Assembly (NCBI GenBank): GCA_023386815.1
Contig: JAEWIZ010000011.1
Location: forward strand, 1 to 32,588
Source: Bacillota bacterium
Lineage (GTDB): Bacteria; Bacillota; Clostridia; Lachnospirales; Lachnospiraceae
DNA: 32,588 bases
Direction: 5' to 3'
Part shown: one piece after another, positions 1 through 7,773 of the stretch
Position numbering within the stretch: the first letter of the stretch is position 1
How the letters are laid out: the number at the start of each line of letters is the position of its first letter
Notes under the pieces: model-generated
What the model saw: only the letters and a program-made list of their open reading frames with translations
Database searches by the model: none
What the model was told of the DNA's origin: nothing
Made by a program: the position numbers and the translations under genes

Positions 1-242
1 CCGGGACATAGCAACATAACTATAACATAGAATAAAGTTTGGCGAACTAACTTCCAGAAAAGAGATTGCCAAAGTAACGTCAGCTTTTGATTGAGGGTGA
101 CTGGAAGTTACTTTGGCAATTTAGAAATTTTCTAATCTTTTAAATTTTTTTCAAAAAAATGAAACCTTTTGGGTTAGTAATTCGTCTAACCTTTTGGGTT
201 CCATTTTATAGCTTTGATTCATATCATAGATATTGCGCTTAG
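1..242. other. Gene-free left edge with inverted and direct repeats
   Basis: No open reading frame is visible. The arms ATTGCCAAAGTAAC (65-78) and GTTACTTTGGCAAT (107-120) are a perfect 14-base inverted repeat. TAACTTCCAG (48-57) is also the exact complement of CTGGAAGTTA (101-110), which overlaps the second arm, so the two pairings compete. Further right, AACCTTTTGGGTT occurs twice (163-175 and 188-200). The function is unknown. Confidence 0.6.
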
Positions 243-1121
243 TTAACTAAAAACAATTTCTATAGAACTAGATTGTACCTTAGATGAATCATACTGCTTC
301 TTTAATTCAGAAAGATTGAATTTGTCATCCAGATAACGGTTTAAACTGCCAACAAGAGATGTGGAAGAGGAGGCATCATACTTTACATTAAAGAAGTTAT
401 TTAATGCAGTATCTAATTGGTCCTGAGCAATCAAATCTAATTCGGGATGATCTGCGAAATATGCTTCCAATAATGGTGCATTGTCAGAGGAAGTAACAAT
501 GACCGTACAACGGGAATATTTCTGTGATCCATCACTATCAGTAGCATCAATGACTGCAAATAAGTAAGTAAGACCAAGTTGTTTACCTGTAACACGTCCG
601 CCGATACTTACGGAGGCAATGTTATAATCATAGCTGGAGAAGCGTGCATACTCTACGGTGTTCGTAGGTTTTAAGATTACGTTTAAGAAATCTGACTTAT
701 CCAAACCGATTACAAGCCTAGATCTGGTTAACTTTACACTAAAAGCAGGAGGACCAACGGTGACATCGCAAGTCAGTGTGCTAGTTTGAGTACCGGCTTT
801 GATTGTTACAGTGACTGCAGTGTTGCCAATTTTATTGGCAGTGATAACACCGTCATCACTCACAGAAGCAACTTCAGCGTCGCCTGACTTAAAGGTTACT
901 TTTGCATTTTCATTTACATTGTATACTTTTAAAGCAAAGGTTTTTCCCTTTACGATAGAAACACTTTTTAAATTCAGTCTATAATCATCACTCTTCTCAA
1001 TGCCATTCGTTGATGCTGCTTGCACCATCGTTACGTTTAAATCAGAAAACGAAATCAGCAAAGAGAGGAGGAGAAATAAGCCAAAGGATAGAAAGCATTT
1101 CCTAAATAAATTGTTTTTCAT
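243..1121 (-). CDS. Secreted protein with bacterial Ig-like (BIG2) domains
   Basis: A 292-residue exported protein. Residues 1-36 form a classic signal peptide: a KNNLFRK basic start, a hydrophobic core at about 9-27 and a probable cut near VQAA-ST. Residues about 48-122 look like a BIG2 Ig-like domain (VTFKSGDAEVASVSDDG, then ANKIGNTAVTVT), and about 126-208 look like a second, more divergent copy (ASVSIGGRVTG). The last 80 residues are unassigned. BIG2 domains are beta sandwiches common in clostridial cell-surface proteins. I see no LPxTG or SLH anchor, so the protein is probably released or loosely held. The start is supported by GGAGG at about 1127-1131. The gene is divergent from the two-component system, which may or may not control it. 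Specific function unknown. Confidence 0.75.
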   Translation of the reverse strand: MKNNLFRKCFLSFGLFLLLSLLISFSDLNVTMVQAASTNGIEKSDDYRLNLKSVSIVKGKTFALKVYNVNENAKVTFKSGDAEVASVSDDGVITANKIGNTAVTVTIKAGTQTSTLTCDVTVGPPAFSVKLTRSRLVIGLDKSDFLNVILKPTNTVEYARFSSYDYNIASVSIGGRVTGKQLGLTYLFAVIDATDSDGSQKYSRCTVIVTSSDNAPLLEAYFADHPELDLIAQDQLDTALNNFFNVKYDASSSTSLVGSLNRYLDDKFNLSELKKQYDSSKVQSSSIEIVFS

Positions 1122-1599
1122 GGTGGTTCCTCCAAGTTATGGAAATCCATTAACATATTTTATCTCTCTATGTATAAAATAACATTTGATTTTGTCAGAA
1201 CAATGTCATATATAAAATAAAATTTGATTTATTTTAAGAAATTATATGTTATAATTAAACAGGGATAATATGTAAAAAATAGTTGAAATATAAGGAAATC
1301 AAGGGTTCCTTTAATGATAATAACGTGAGAGTTAAATAAATATCTTGCTGAATTTGTGTCATTTTTGTGTCTTTTGACAAATGAAAGTTTTTCTACTTGT
1401 TTTCAGGCAAATGCATCATATATAATATAAAATATTGGAAGTTGCATTTTACTTCCATATAAAGATGCTTTATCCACTGAAGAATAACATGCTACACGTA
1501 AAGGATAAAAAGGGGAAAAGTGTGAAAAGAAGTCTTAGTCACCAAAAAACGGTGCACCTAAGTAACTAAGTTCACACATGGAAGAAGGGAGATATAATA
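1122..1599. promoter_or_regulatory. Divergent control region, BIG2 protein / two-component operon
   Basis: A 478-base AT-rich region. Rightward, TTGTTT (1397-1402) and TATAAT (1421-1426) with an 18-base spacer form a candidate promoter for the two-component operon. Leftward, a CTGACA-like -35 and a TATACA -10 about 16 bases apart lie near 1171-1197 for the BIG2 gene. A 20-base direct repeat differing at one base covers 1173-1192 and 1211-1230 and overlaps the leftward promoter, so it may be an operator. A long stem-loop at 1520-1577 precedes the response regulator. Confidence 0.45.
1520..1577 (+). promoter_or_regulatory. Structured leader just before the response regulator
   Basis: GTGTGAA (1520-1526) pairs with TTCACAC (1571-1577). 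CTTAGT (1534-1539) pairs with ACTAAG (1565-1570), and CACC (1540-1543) pairs with GGTG (1551-1554). The 3' side is nearly continuous while the 5' side has a 7-base bulge. It ends 22 bases before the start codon with no U-run, so it is not a plain terminator. I do not recognise a known RNA class. Confidence 0.4.
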
Positions 1600-2295
1600 A
1601 TGCAACATATACTAATCGCAGATGATAATCGTGACATAACAGATATTTTATCGACTTATTCAAGAATGGAAGGTTTTGAACCTGTTGTAGCGGGAGATGG
1701 TGAGGAAGCGATCAGGCTCTTTAACCAATTTAATCCCGAAGTAGTATTGTTGGATGTAATGATGCCAAAGGAAGACGGATATGAGGTTTGCAGAAAGATA
1801 AGAAGCAAATCAAATGTACCGGTAATTTTGATCACAGCCAGGGGAGAGGATTTTGACAAGATTATGGGACTGGATATTGGAGCGGATGACTATATAGTTA
1901 AGCCCTTTAGTCCAAGAGAGGTAATGGCGAGAGTCAGAGCGGTACTTCGAAGAATGACTAAAACTTCAAAGGAGACAGTCTCCGGTAATGTTTTGTCCAT
2001 ATCAGATCTTGAGATAAACCTGGATGAATATACACTACATATTGGAGGGTCAAAGGTTTCCCTTACAAAAAAGGAAATTGAAACGATGTGGACCTTGGCT
2101 ACCAATCCAAACAAGGTATTTACAAGAGATAATTTACTCGACAGCTTATGGGGCTTTGACTATTTTGGGGATAGCAGGACAGTAGATTCCCATATCAAAC
2201 GCTTGCGTTCAAAGCTCGATTCAATACCCCATCCCGCATGGAATATTAAGACGATATGGGGCGTTGGATATAAATTTGAAGTTGAAGAAAAGTAG
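1600..2295 (+). CDS. OmpR/PhoB-family response regulator
   Basis: A 231-residue two-component response regulator. The receiver domain (about 2-115) has the acidic pocket D8/D9, the phospho-acceptor D52 in VVLLDVMMP, the switch T79 and the invariant K101 in VKPFSP. The DNA-binding winged helix (about 130-228) shows the family pattern LTKKEIETMWTLATNPNKVF and ends in a typical TIWGVGYKF hairpin. It should be phosphorylated by the kinase encoded 8 bases downstream and then bind direct-repeat DNA. The ATG follows AAGGGAG with normal spacing. The regulon cannot be read from the sequence; the nearest candidates are its own promoter and the divergent secreted protein. Confidence 0.95.
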   Translation: MQHILIADDNRDITDILSTYSRMEGFEPVVAGDGEEAIRLFNQFNPEVVLLDVMMPKEDGYEVCRKIRSKSNVPVILITARGEDFDKIMGLDIGADDYIVKPFSPREVMARVRAVLRRMTKTSKETVSGNVLSISDLEINLDEYTLHIGGSKVSLTKKEIETMWTLATNPNKVFTRDNLLDSLWGFDYFGDSRTVDSHIKRLRSKLDSIPHPAWNIKTIWGVGYKFEVEEK

Positions 2296-2303
2296 GGGAT
2301 AAA

Positions 2304-3785
2304 GTGGCGAAGAAAGAGAAAATCCGAGTATATAACCGGTTATTCTTTAAACTTTATCTCAATTACGCAGTGATGCTTCTTATAACTGCACTTTTGATTA
2401 GTTTAATATTTATCCGGCTATTTACAAATGTTACAACGAATAACATTCTGGCTGATCTACAGGAACAGGCTCGAGATATCAGTGATATCACAAGAGAGTC
2501 TTTTATTAATGATAGAACAGACCAGTACATAGAGCTGCTGCAGCGTTTAGAACAGATAAATAATTGGGATATTTGGGTGATTTCCAATCCAAAGGCTGGG
2601 ATACCCCTGGATTATGACATGGAGTATGGTGCAACTTATGAAGATTTTGAAGAGACGCCCGAGTTAGTTGCATATCTGGAATTATTGCATACAGCCTTTG
2701 AGGGAAAAGTAAATTCTGAAAAAATGTATGATGATTTATATGAAGAGCAGACCATTACGGTTGCTTGCCCGGTTTATGGCGATAGCGATGAAGTAATTGG
2801 TGCAGTTATGGTAAAGCAGTTGGTAGAAGAGCAGCAACAGCTTGTTTCCAGCAGCCTTTATGTAATTTTGTTAAGTAGTGCGGTAGCTCTTGGAATCTCC
2901 TTTGTTATTGTGATTTTATTTGCAACGGGCTTATCCATACCGATATCCAGAATGCGTGCTACAGCTCTGGAATTGGCAGCAGGTAATTACACGAGCAAAA
3001 CAGGAATTAAACGCGACGACGAGATTGGAGATTTGGCTACCACCGTTGATATTCTTTCTGATAAGCTGTTAGAAAATGACATTGAGCGTAAGAAGCTGGA
3101 TCAAATGCGATTTGACTTTTTTGCTAATGTATCTCATGAACTTCGTACACCGATTACAGTGATCCGTGCATATACAGAGACACTTGCAGATGGTGTGGTT
3201 CAGGACATGGAACAAATAGAACAGTATTATAATCGTATGCTTTCAGAATGTAAATCAATGGAACGCTTGATTGCAGACTTGCTTATTCTGTCAAAAATGC
3301 AGAATCCTGATTTTACAATAGAAAAGGAACCAGTTAATTTAGTTCAGGTATTTGATGATATTATCAGAAGTGCAGGAGCTATTGCTGAAAGAAAAAATAT
3401 TTCAATTGAAGTAACAAAAAATGAGCCATTAATGATGGTACTGGGTGATTATGATCGTCTGAGACAAATGTTTATGGTCATTCTAGATAATGCCATTAAA
3501 TTTTCAAAGGAAAATCAAACAGTTCACATAAATCTATCAAACACGGACAAAATAAGAGTATCCATTAAAGATCAGGGTATTGGTATTGAAGAGGCTGATA
3601 TTAATTATATTTTTGAGAAATTTTATAAGTCTAATTTAAGACAGAATGCCAGTGGTACCGGACTTGGACTTGCTATTGCCAAACAGATTACACTAAAGCA
3701 TGAGGGTAGTATCGAGGTGATATCAGCTCCGGGAGAAGGGACAGAATTCATTTTTACACTCCCACACTACCTTGTGGAATCATAA
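2304..3785 (+). CDS. Sensor histidine kinase, HAMP-HisKA-HATPase
   Basis: A 493-residue membrane kinase partnered with the preceding regulator. Order: a transmembrane helix at about 20-40, an extracytoplasmic sensor region at about 41-183 (acidic, no recognised fold), a second helix at about 184-210, HAMP at about 211-262, HisKA with the phospho-acceptor H278 in NVSHELRTP, and a HATPase domain with N-box N395, DQGIGI (423-428) and GTGLGLA (451-457). The start is a GTG: AGGGG lies at 2294-2297 and there is no nearer ATG in frame. It overlaps translationally with the regulator gene (8-base gap), so the two are one operon. The sensed signal is unknown. Confidence 0.93.
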   Translation: MAKKEKIRVYNRLFFKLYLNYAVMLLITALLISLIFIRLFTNVTTNNILADLQEQARDISDITRESFINDRTDQYIELLQRLEQINNWDIWVISNPKAGIPLDYDMEYGATYEDFEETPELVAYLELLHTAFEGKVNSEKMYDDLYEEQTITVACPVYGDSDEVIGAVMVKQLVEEQQQLVSSSLYVILLSSAVALGISFVIVILFATGLSIPISRMRATALELAAGNYTSKTGIKRDDEIGDLATTVDILSDKLLENDIERKKLDQMRFDFFANVSHELRTPITVIRAYTETLADGVVQDMEQIEQYYNRMLSECKSMERLIADLLILSKMQNPDFTIEKEPVNLVQVFDDIIRSAGAIAERKNISIEVTKNEPLMMVLGDYDRLRQMFMVILDNAIKFSKENQTVHINLSNTDKIRVSIKDQGIGIEEADINYIFEKFYKSNLRQNASGTGLGLAIAKQITLKHEGSIEVISAPGEGTEFIFTLPHYLVES

Positions 3786-3869
3786 TTTAAGAAGATTATA
3801 CTTTGATAAAAGAAGACATGCTACTGACATTATGCCCTACTATTACCAGACGGATTTACGATAAAAAAC

Positions 3870-3898
3870 TTGAAAAATAGAGGATAATAGGGTATAAT
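3870..3898 (+). promoter_or_regulatory. Promoter of the 6S RNA
   Basis: TTGAAA (3870-3875) and TATAAT (3893-3898) are separated by exactly 17 bases, which is near the housekeeping sigma consensus. The predicted start is near 3905, just before the RNA's closing stem. Confidence 0.7.
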
Positions 3899-3904
3899 AA
3901 AAAT

Positions 3905-4128
3905 ACAAAAAAGATTTCCTGGGATGTTCGATAATCCTGTTATTTTGAACCTACATCACTTTAAAAGGGATTCCTATATTCTTAAGTGGATGTCAAGCCA
4001 TCGTTTGCAGTGGAAGGCAGAAGCTTATATGCGGTTACCCACCTAGCTTGGGCTAGGAGTCAAAATACAGGAAACGGCATATCCGGGTATTATACGAATG
4101 AAGAAAGCGGCTTTAAGCCGCTTTTTTA
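3905..4128 (+). ncRNA. ssrS: 6S RNA (RNA polymerase regulator)
   Basis: 6S RNA mimics an open promoter and binds housekeeping RNA polymerase, dampening transcription in stationary phase. The evidence is structural plus remembered motifs. There is a strong promoter with no coding potential downstream, and a terminal stem TTTCCTG (about 3915-3921) pairs with CAGGAAA (about 4068-4074). The blocks GGATGTTCG and TTGAACCTACATC resemble the conserved 5' part of Firmicutes 6S RNAs. Internal helices include ACATCACTT with AAGTGGATGT and the hairpin CCTAGC-TTGG-GCTAGG. A terminator closes the unit. A 62-codon ORF inside it (3986-4174) has no ribosome binding site and runs through the terminator, so I discount it. 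A covariance-model search would settle the class. Confidence 0.72.
4105..4128 (+). terminator. Terminator of the 6S RNA
   Basis: AAGCGGC-TTTAA-GCCGCTT is followed by a run of T, a compact intrinsic terminator at the 3' end of the RNA gene. Confidence 0.85.
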
Positions 4129-4227
4129 CTTGTCAATTACTGTGCAAATATCTATAATGGGTATAGATAAGTAAATAAGACGATATGTTGTCATATAAAA
4201 TCTATATTTATGAGTCTTTACAATTTC

Positions 4228-4285
4228 TTAGGAGATAAAATTTAGGAGATCTACAATTTAGGAGGAAATACCTCCTAGAGGGAGG
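4228..4285 (+). promoter_or_regulatory. nadE leader with repeated SD-like blocks and a hairpin
   Basis: TTAGGAG occurs three times (4228, 4242, 4258). The last copy forms a hairpin TAGGAGG-AAATA-CCTCCTA just before the real ribosome binding site GGAGG (4281-4285). The hairpin may affect access to the start or be a remnant of duplication. Confidence 0.4.
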
Positions 4286-4292
4286 CTTAGGG

Positions 4293-6218
4293 ATGAGGCA
4301 TGGATTTTTGAGAGTTGCTGCAGCAACTCCGGTAATCAGAGTTGCTGATTGCGAATATAACACAGAGAAGATAATTGAATTAATTGATACGGCACAGGCA
4401 GATGGAAATAAGCTGGTAGTCTTTCCAGAGCTAGGTATCACGGGTTATACCTGCGGGGATCTGTTTTTGCAGGATACCCTGTTAAACGGTGCCATGAGAG
4501 CAGTGAAGAAAATAGCGGATTATACCAATGGAAAAGATATTCTTGTCGTCGTAGGATTTCCTTATGTGGTAAAAGGAAAATTATATAATACAGCTGCTGT
4601 TATTTGTAATGGAAAAGTACTGGGATTAATACCGAAAATGAGTATTCCTAATTATACGGAATTTTATGAGGCAAGGCATTTTACCTCCGGTATAGCAGAT
4701 CCTATTTTAATAAACTTCCTTGGAGAGCAGATATATTTTGGATCTCACCTTCTGTTCCAGTGTAACGAGATGCCGGAATATATTCTAGGTGTTGAGATTT
4801 GTGAGGATCTCTGGATTCCGCAATCACCTAGTATTGAGCATTGCGTTGCGGGTGCAACACTGATTGCGAACCTTTCCGCCAGTGATGAGCTCACAGGAAA
4901 GGACGCTTATCGGCGTGAACTTGTGAAAAGTCAGTCTGCAAGATTGGTCTGCGGATATATTTACAGTGATGCTGGAGAAGGTGAATCAACTACAGATTTG
5001 GTATATTCCGGACATAATTTAATCTCTGAGAACGGTTTGCTGCTTGCTGAATCTGTTCCCTTTGAGAATGGAATTATATCCAGTGAGATAGATTTGGGTA
5101 AATTAAAAAGTGAACGCCGCAGGATGCATACCTATCTGGGTCAAAGCACGGTTCCCTATCAGGTGATACCATTCTCTTTGGGCAAGAGTATGGAAAAATT
5201 GCCAGAGCTTAATTTAACTCGCTTTGTTGATCCAGCTCCCTTCGTTCCATCTGCAAAAGCAGAAAGAGATAAACGCTGTCAAGACATTATTAATATTCAG
5301 GCAATGGGCTTAAAGACAAGACTAGCACATACCGGAATTAAAAATGTTGTTGTTGGAATATCCGGTGGACTAGATTCCACCTTGGCTCTTCTTGTTACAG
5401 TGAAAGCTTTTGAGATGCTGGCGCTTGATAAAAAGGGTATCTATGCAATTACCATGCCTTGCTTTGGAACAACAGACAGAACCTATAATAATGCGATTTT
5501 AATGGCACAGAGCCTGGGGGTATCTTTGATGGAGGTGCCAATTAGAGAAGCGGTGGAATTACATTTTAGGGATATTGGACAGGATAAGAATGTTCATGAT
5601 CTGACCTTTGAGAACAGTCAGGCTAGAGAACGCACCCAGGTATTAATGGATATCGCAGGAAAATACAACGGATTTGTTGTAGGAACCGGGGATATGTCAG
5701 AATTAGCTCTTGGGTGGGCTACCTATAATGGTGATCATATGTCCATGTATGGAGTCAATGCTTCAGTTCCAAAGACGCTAGTTCGTTATTTGGTATCCTA
5801 TTTTGCTGATACGACAAAGGATCAGAAGCTTAGAGAGGTACTGCTTGATGTACTTGATACACCGGTAAGTCCGGAACTTCTCCCTCCAAAGGATGGCGAG
5901 ATTGCTCAAAAAACGGAGGATATTGTAGGACCCTATGAGCTTCACGATTTCTTTTTGTATTATGTGTTAAGATTTGGTTTTGAACCATCCAAGGTATACC
6001 GCTTGGCAAAGCATGCTTTTCGTGGCAGCTATGAGGATCAGGTAATATTAAAATGGTTAAAGACCTTTTATGGAAGATTTTTTACGCAGCAATTCAAACG
6101 TTCCTGTTTACCGGACGGGCCTAAGGTCGGTAGTGTGGCTGTTTCCCCTAGAGGAGACCTTAGAATGCCAAGTGATGCATCCAGTGCATTATGGATGAAG
6201 GAGCTAGAGCAGTTATAA
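4293..6218 (+). CDS. nadE: Glutamine-dependent NAD+ synthetase
   Basis: A 641-residue two-domain enzyme that makes NAD+ from nicotinic acid adenine dinucleotide, ATP and glutamine. The N-terminal nitrilase-type glutaminase (about 5-290) carries the Glu-Lys-Cys triad: E46 in FPELGITGY, K115 in LIPKMSIPNY and C170 in GVEICEDLW. The synthetase domain (about 325-600) has the pyrophosphatase P-loop SGGLDS at 357-362 and GTGDMSELALGW. Length and order match the long actinobacterial/clostridial form rather than the short ammonia-dependent one. The ATG lies 7 bases after GGAGG. It reads in the same direction as degV with a 60-base gap, so the two may share a transcript. Confidence 0.95.
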   Translation: MRHGFLRVAAATPVIRVADCEYNTEKIIELIDTAQADGNKLVVFPELGITGYTCGDLFLQDTLLNGAMRAVKKIADYTNGKDILVVVGFPYVVKGKLYNTAAVICNGKVLGLIPKMSIPNYTEFYEARHFTSGIADPILINFLGEQIYFGSHLLFQCNEMPEYILGVEICEDLWIPQSPSIEHCVAGATLIANLSASDELTGKDAYRRELVKSQSARLVCGYIYSDAGEGESTTDLVYSGHNLISENGLLLAESVPFENGIISSEIDLGKLKSERRRMHTYLGQSTVPYQVIPFSLGKSMEKLPELNLTRFVDPAPFVPSAKAERDKRCQDIINIQAMGLKTRLAHTGIKNVVVGISGGLDSTLALLVTVKAFEMLALDKKGIYAITMPCFGTTDRTYNNAILMAQSLGVSLMEVPIREAVELHFRDIGQDKNVHDLTFENSQARERTQVLMDIAGKYNGFVVGTGDMSELALGWATYNGDHMSMYGVNASVPKTLVRYLVSYFADTTKDQKLREVLLDVLDTPVSPELLPPKDGEIAQKTEDIVGPYELHDFFLYYVLRFGFEPSKVYRLAKHAFRGSYEDQVILKWLKTFYGRFFTQQFKRSCLPDGPKVGSVAVSPRGDLRMPSDASSALWMKELEQL

Positions 6219-6278
6219 ATTACACGAACTATATTGTTTCGCAATTACCGATTATAGGTTAATACGAAAGGAGATTCT

Positions 6279-7160
6279 ATGGCACTAAAGATTATTACAG
6301 ATTCCGCATCAGATATCCCAAAATGGGTGATAGACCAGTATGGTTTACATGTAATTCCAACGCCGGTAGTAATTAATGAAGAGGACTATTTCGATGGACA
6401 GACCATCATGCCGGAGGAGTTTTATAAAATTCAAAGCAGTGGTGCAGATATTAAGACTTATCATATCAATGCCCATATGTTTTATGATAATTTTAAGCCA
6501 TATGCTGAGCGTGGGGATGAAGTTATTTATATCTGTTTTTCCACAGGAATAGCAGGTACGTTTAATGCAGCGAACATTGCCAAAGTAGAGCTTGTTGAAC
6601 AATATCCTTATTTTGATCTTACAATCATTGATTCCAAATGTGCATCTCTGGGATTTGGACTTGCTACTTATTACGCACTTTTAATGCAGGAAAAAGGTGC
6701 GTCAAAGGAAGAGATTATTGAGGGTATCAAATGGCACTGCGAACATATGGAGATGATCTTTACGGTTAGTACCCTGGAATATCTCTTTAAAGGGGGACGT
6801 CTTAGCAGAACCTCTGCGATAGCAGGAGGACTTTTAGATATCAAACCAATCATTCAAGTGAATGATAATGGTTCCTTGGAATCCATTGAAAAGATTAGAG
6901 GTAGAAATAAAGCCCTAAAAAGACTGGTTGAAATGGTTGGTGAGAGAGGTAAGGGTCTTGGCCAGCAAAGCATAGCGGTAGTTCATGGAGATGATGAAGA
7001 GACCATGAAGCTGGTGAAAGAACAGATAACCTCCGCCTACGGAGCAGACAAGTTCATGGATAATTATGTGGGATGTGCCATTGGTGCACATACCGGGCCA
7101 GGAATTATCGGTATTATATTTATGAATGAAATTTCTCCATATCAGGAATATATAAAATAG
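6279..7160 (+). CDS. DegV family fatty-acid-binding protein
   Basis: A 293-residue cytoplasmic protein of the DegV/FakB fold. These proteins bind a fatty acid and, in the FakAB system, present it for phosphorylation. Visible hallmarks are the opening KIITDSASDIP, the serine/threonine lipid-head site in FSTGIAGTF (about residues 89-97), TVSTLEYLFKGGRLS at about 165-179, and GAHTGPG near the C terminus. No fakA kinase gene is in the window, so its partner is elsewhere. The ATG follows AAAGGAG with good spacing. The link with nadE is only position. Confidence 0.9.
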   Translation: MALKIITDSASDIPKWVIDQYGLHVIPTPVVINEEDYFDGQTIMPEEFYKIQSSGADIKTYHINAHMFYDNFKPYAERGDEVIYICFSTGIAGTFNAANIAKVELVEQYPYFDLTIIDSKCASLGFGLATYYALLMQEKGASKEEIIEGIKWHCEHMEMIFTVSTLEYLFKGGRLSRTSAIAGGLLDIKPIIQVNDNGSLESIEKIRGRNKALKRLVEMVGERGKGLGQQSIAVVHGDDEETMKLVKEQITSAYGADKFMDNYVGCAIGAHTGPGIIGIIFMNEISPYQEYIK

Positions 7161-7169
7161 GGATGAAAA

Positions 7170-7213
7170 GAAATGCTGTAAGGCTTCTTGAAAAAGAAAG
7201 CATTACAGCATTC
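7170..7213. terminator. Convergent hairpin between degV and membrane protein gene
   Basis: AATGCTGTAA and TTACAGCATT form the outer stem, with GCTTCTT and AAGAAAGC inside, in the 70-base gap between convergent genes. There is no good T-run on either strand, so terminator strength is uncertain. Confidence 0.5.
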
Positions 7214-7230
7214 CGAATACTATGTATTAA

Positions 7231-7668
7231 TTACTCACTTACTTTTGCTTTATCTAAGGTGGTTTGAATAGCTTCAACGAGAAGCTGCTGGGTATATTTG
7301 CTGTCCTCCATGAATTCAATATCATTGATAGGAACATCATTGTATAACTGCAGTGCAATTGCTTCGAGTGAAGGCTCAATGAGAGGGTACATGGTAGTAA
7401 CAGCTTCATCAAGATTTTCAATGTTTACGTGATTGATGTGATCTTTGTCAACTACAACAACCATGTTCAAAGCCATGTCATTCAAAGTAAATGTGGAGGA
7501 ATATGTACCTGCAGTATATAGATTAGTTCCAGCCTGCGCTTCTTCCTCGTCCTTGCCACCCTTGAACATAAATATAAGAAGCAGGATGAGAAGAATGCCT
7601 AACGCTGCAAAAATCACAGTGTAGATGATTTCTTTTAATTGGATAACGACTATTTTTGTCTTTGCCAT
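7231..7668 (-). CDS. Single-pass membrane protein, FMN-binding-like domain
   Basis: A 145-residue protein. Residues about 9-36 are one transmembrane helix, followed by GGKDEEEAQ and an outside domain. That domain (YTAGTYSSTFTLND, then VVVVDKDHINHVNIE) resembles the beta-rich FMN_bind fold in pattern, but the usual threonine flavin-attachment motif is not visible, so it may be a degenerate relative. The start is set by GGAGG at 7675-7679: it fits the ATG at 7668 and not the ATG six codons upstream, which has no ribosome binding site. The gene is divergent from addB. Function unknown; the family link is weak. Confidence 0.65.
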   Translation of the reverse strand: MAKTKIVVIQLKEIIYTVIFAALGILLILLLIFMFKGGKDEEEAQAGTNLYTAGTYSSTFTLNDMALNMVVVVDKDHINHVNIENLDEAVTTMYPLIEPSLEAIALQLYNDVPINDIEFMEDSKYTQQLLVEAIQTTLDKAKVSE

Positions 7669-7773
7669 ATCTATCCTCCGGAACATGAGTGCTTCATGTC
7701 TTATTTCTTATTATATATTATTATGATACGTAACAAATTATGCAGATAAATTAAAACGATGGAGGGAGTTTTT

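Noticed and set aside
799..1182. Two plus-strand ORFs across the BIG2 gene
   Set aside because: They lie antisense to a well supported gene with a signal peptide and GGAGG site.
3986..4174. 62-codon ORF on the plus strand
   Set aside because: It lies inside the 6S RNA, has no ribosome binding site and reads through the terminator.
6232..6245. TATTGTTTCGCAAT shared with 32461-32474 near the IS200 end
   Set aside because: A 14-base match is expected about once or twice by chance in a window of this size, and no hairpin lies at the first site.
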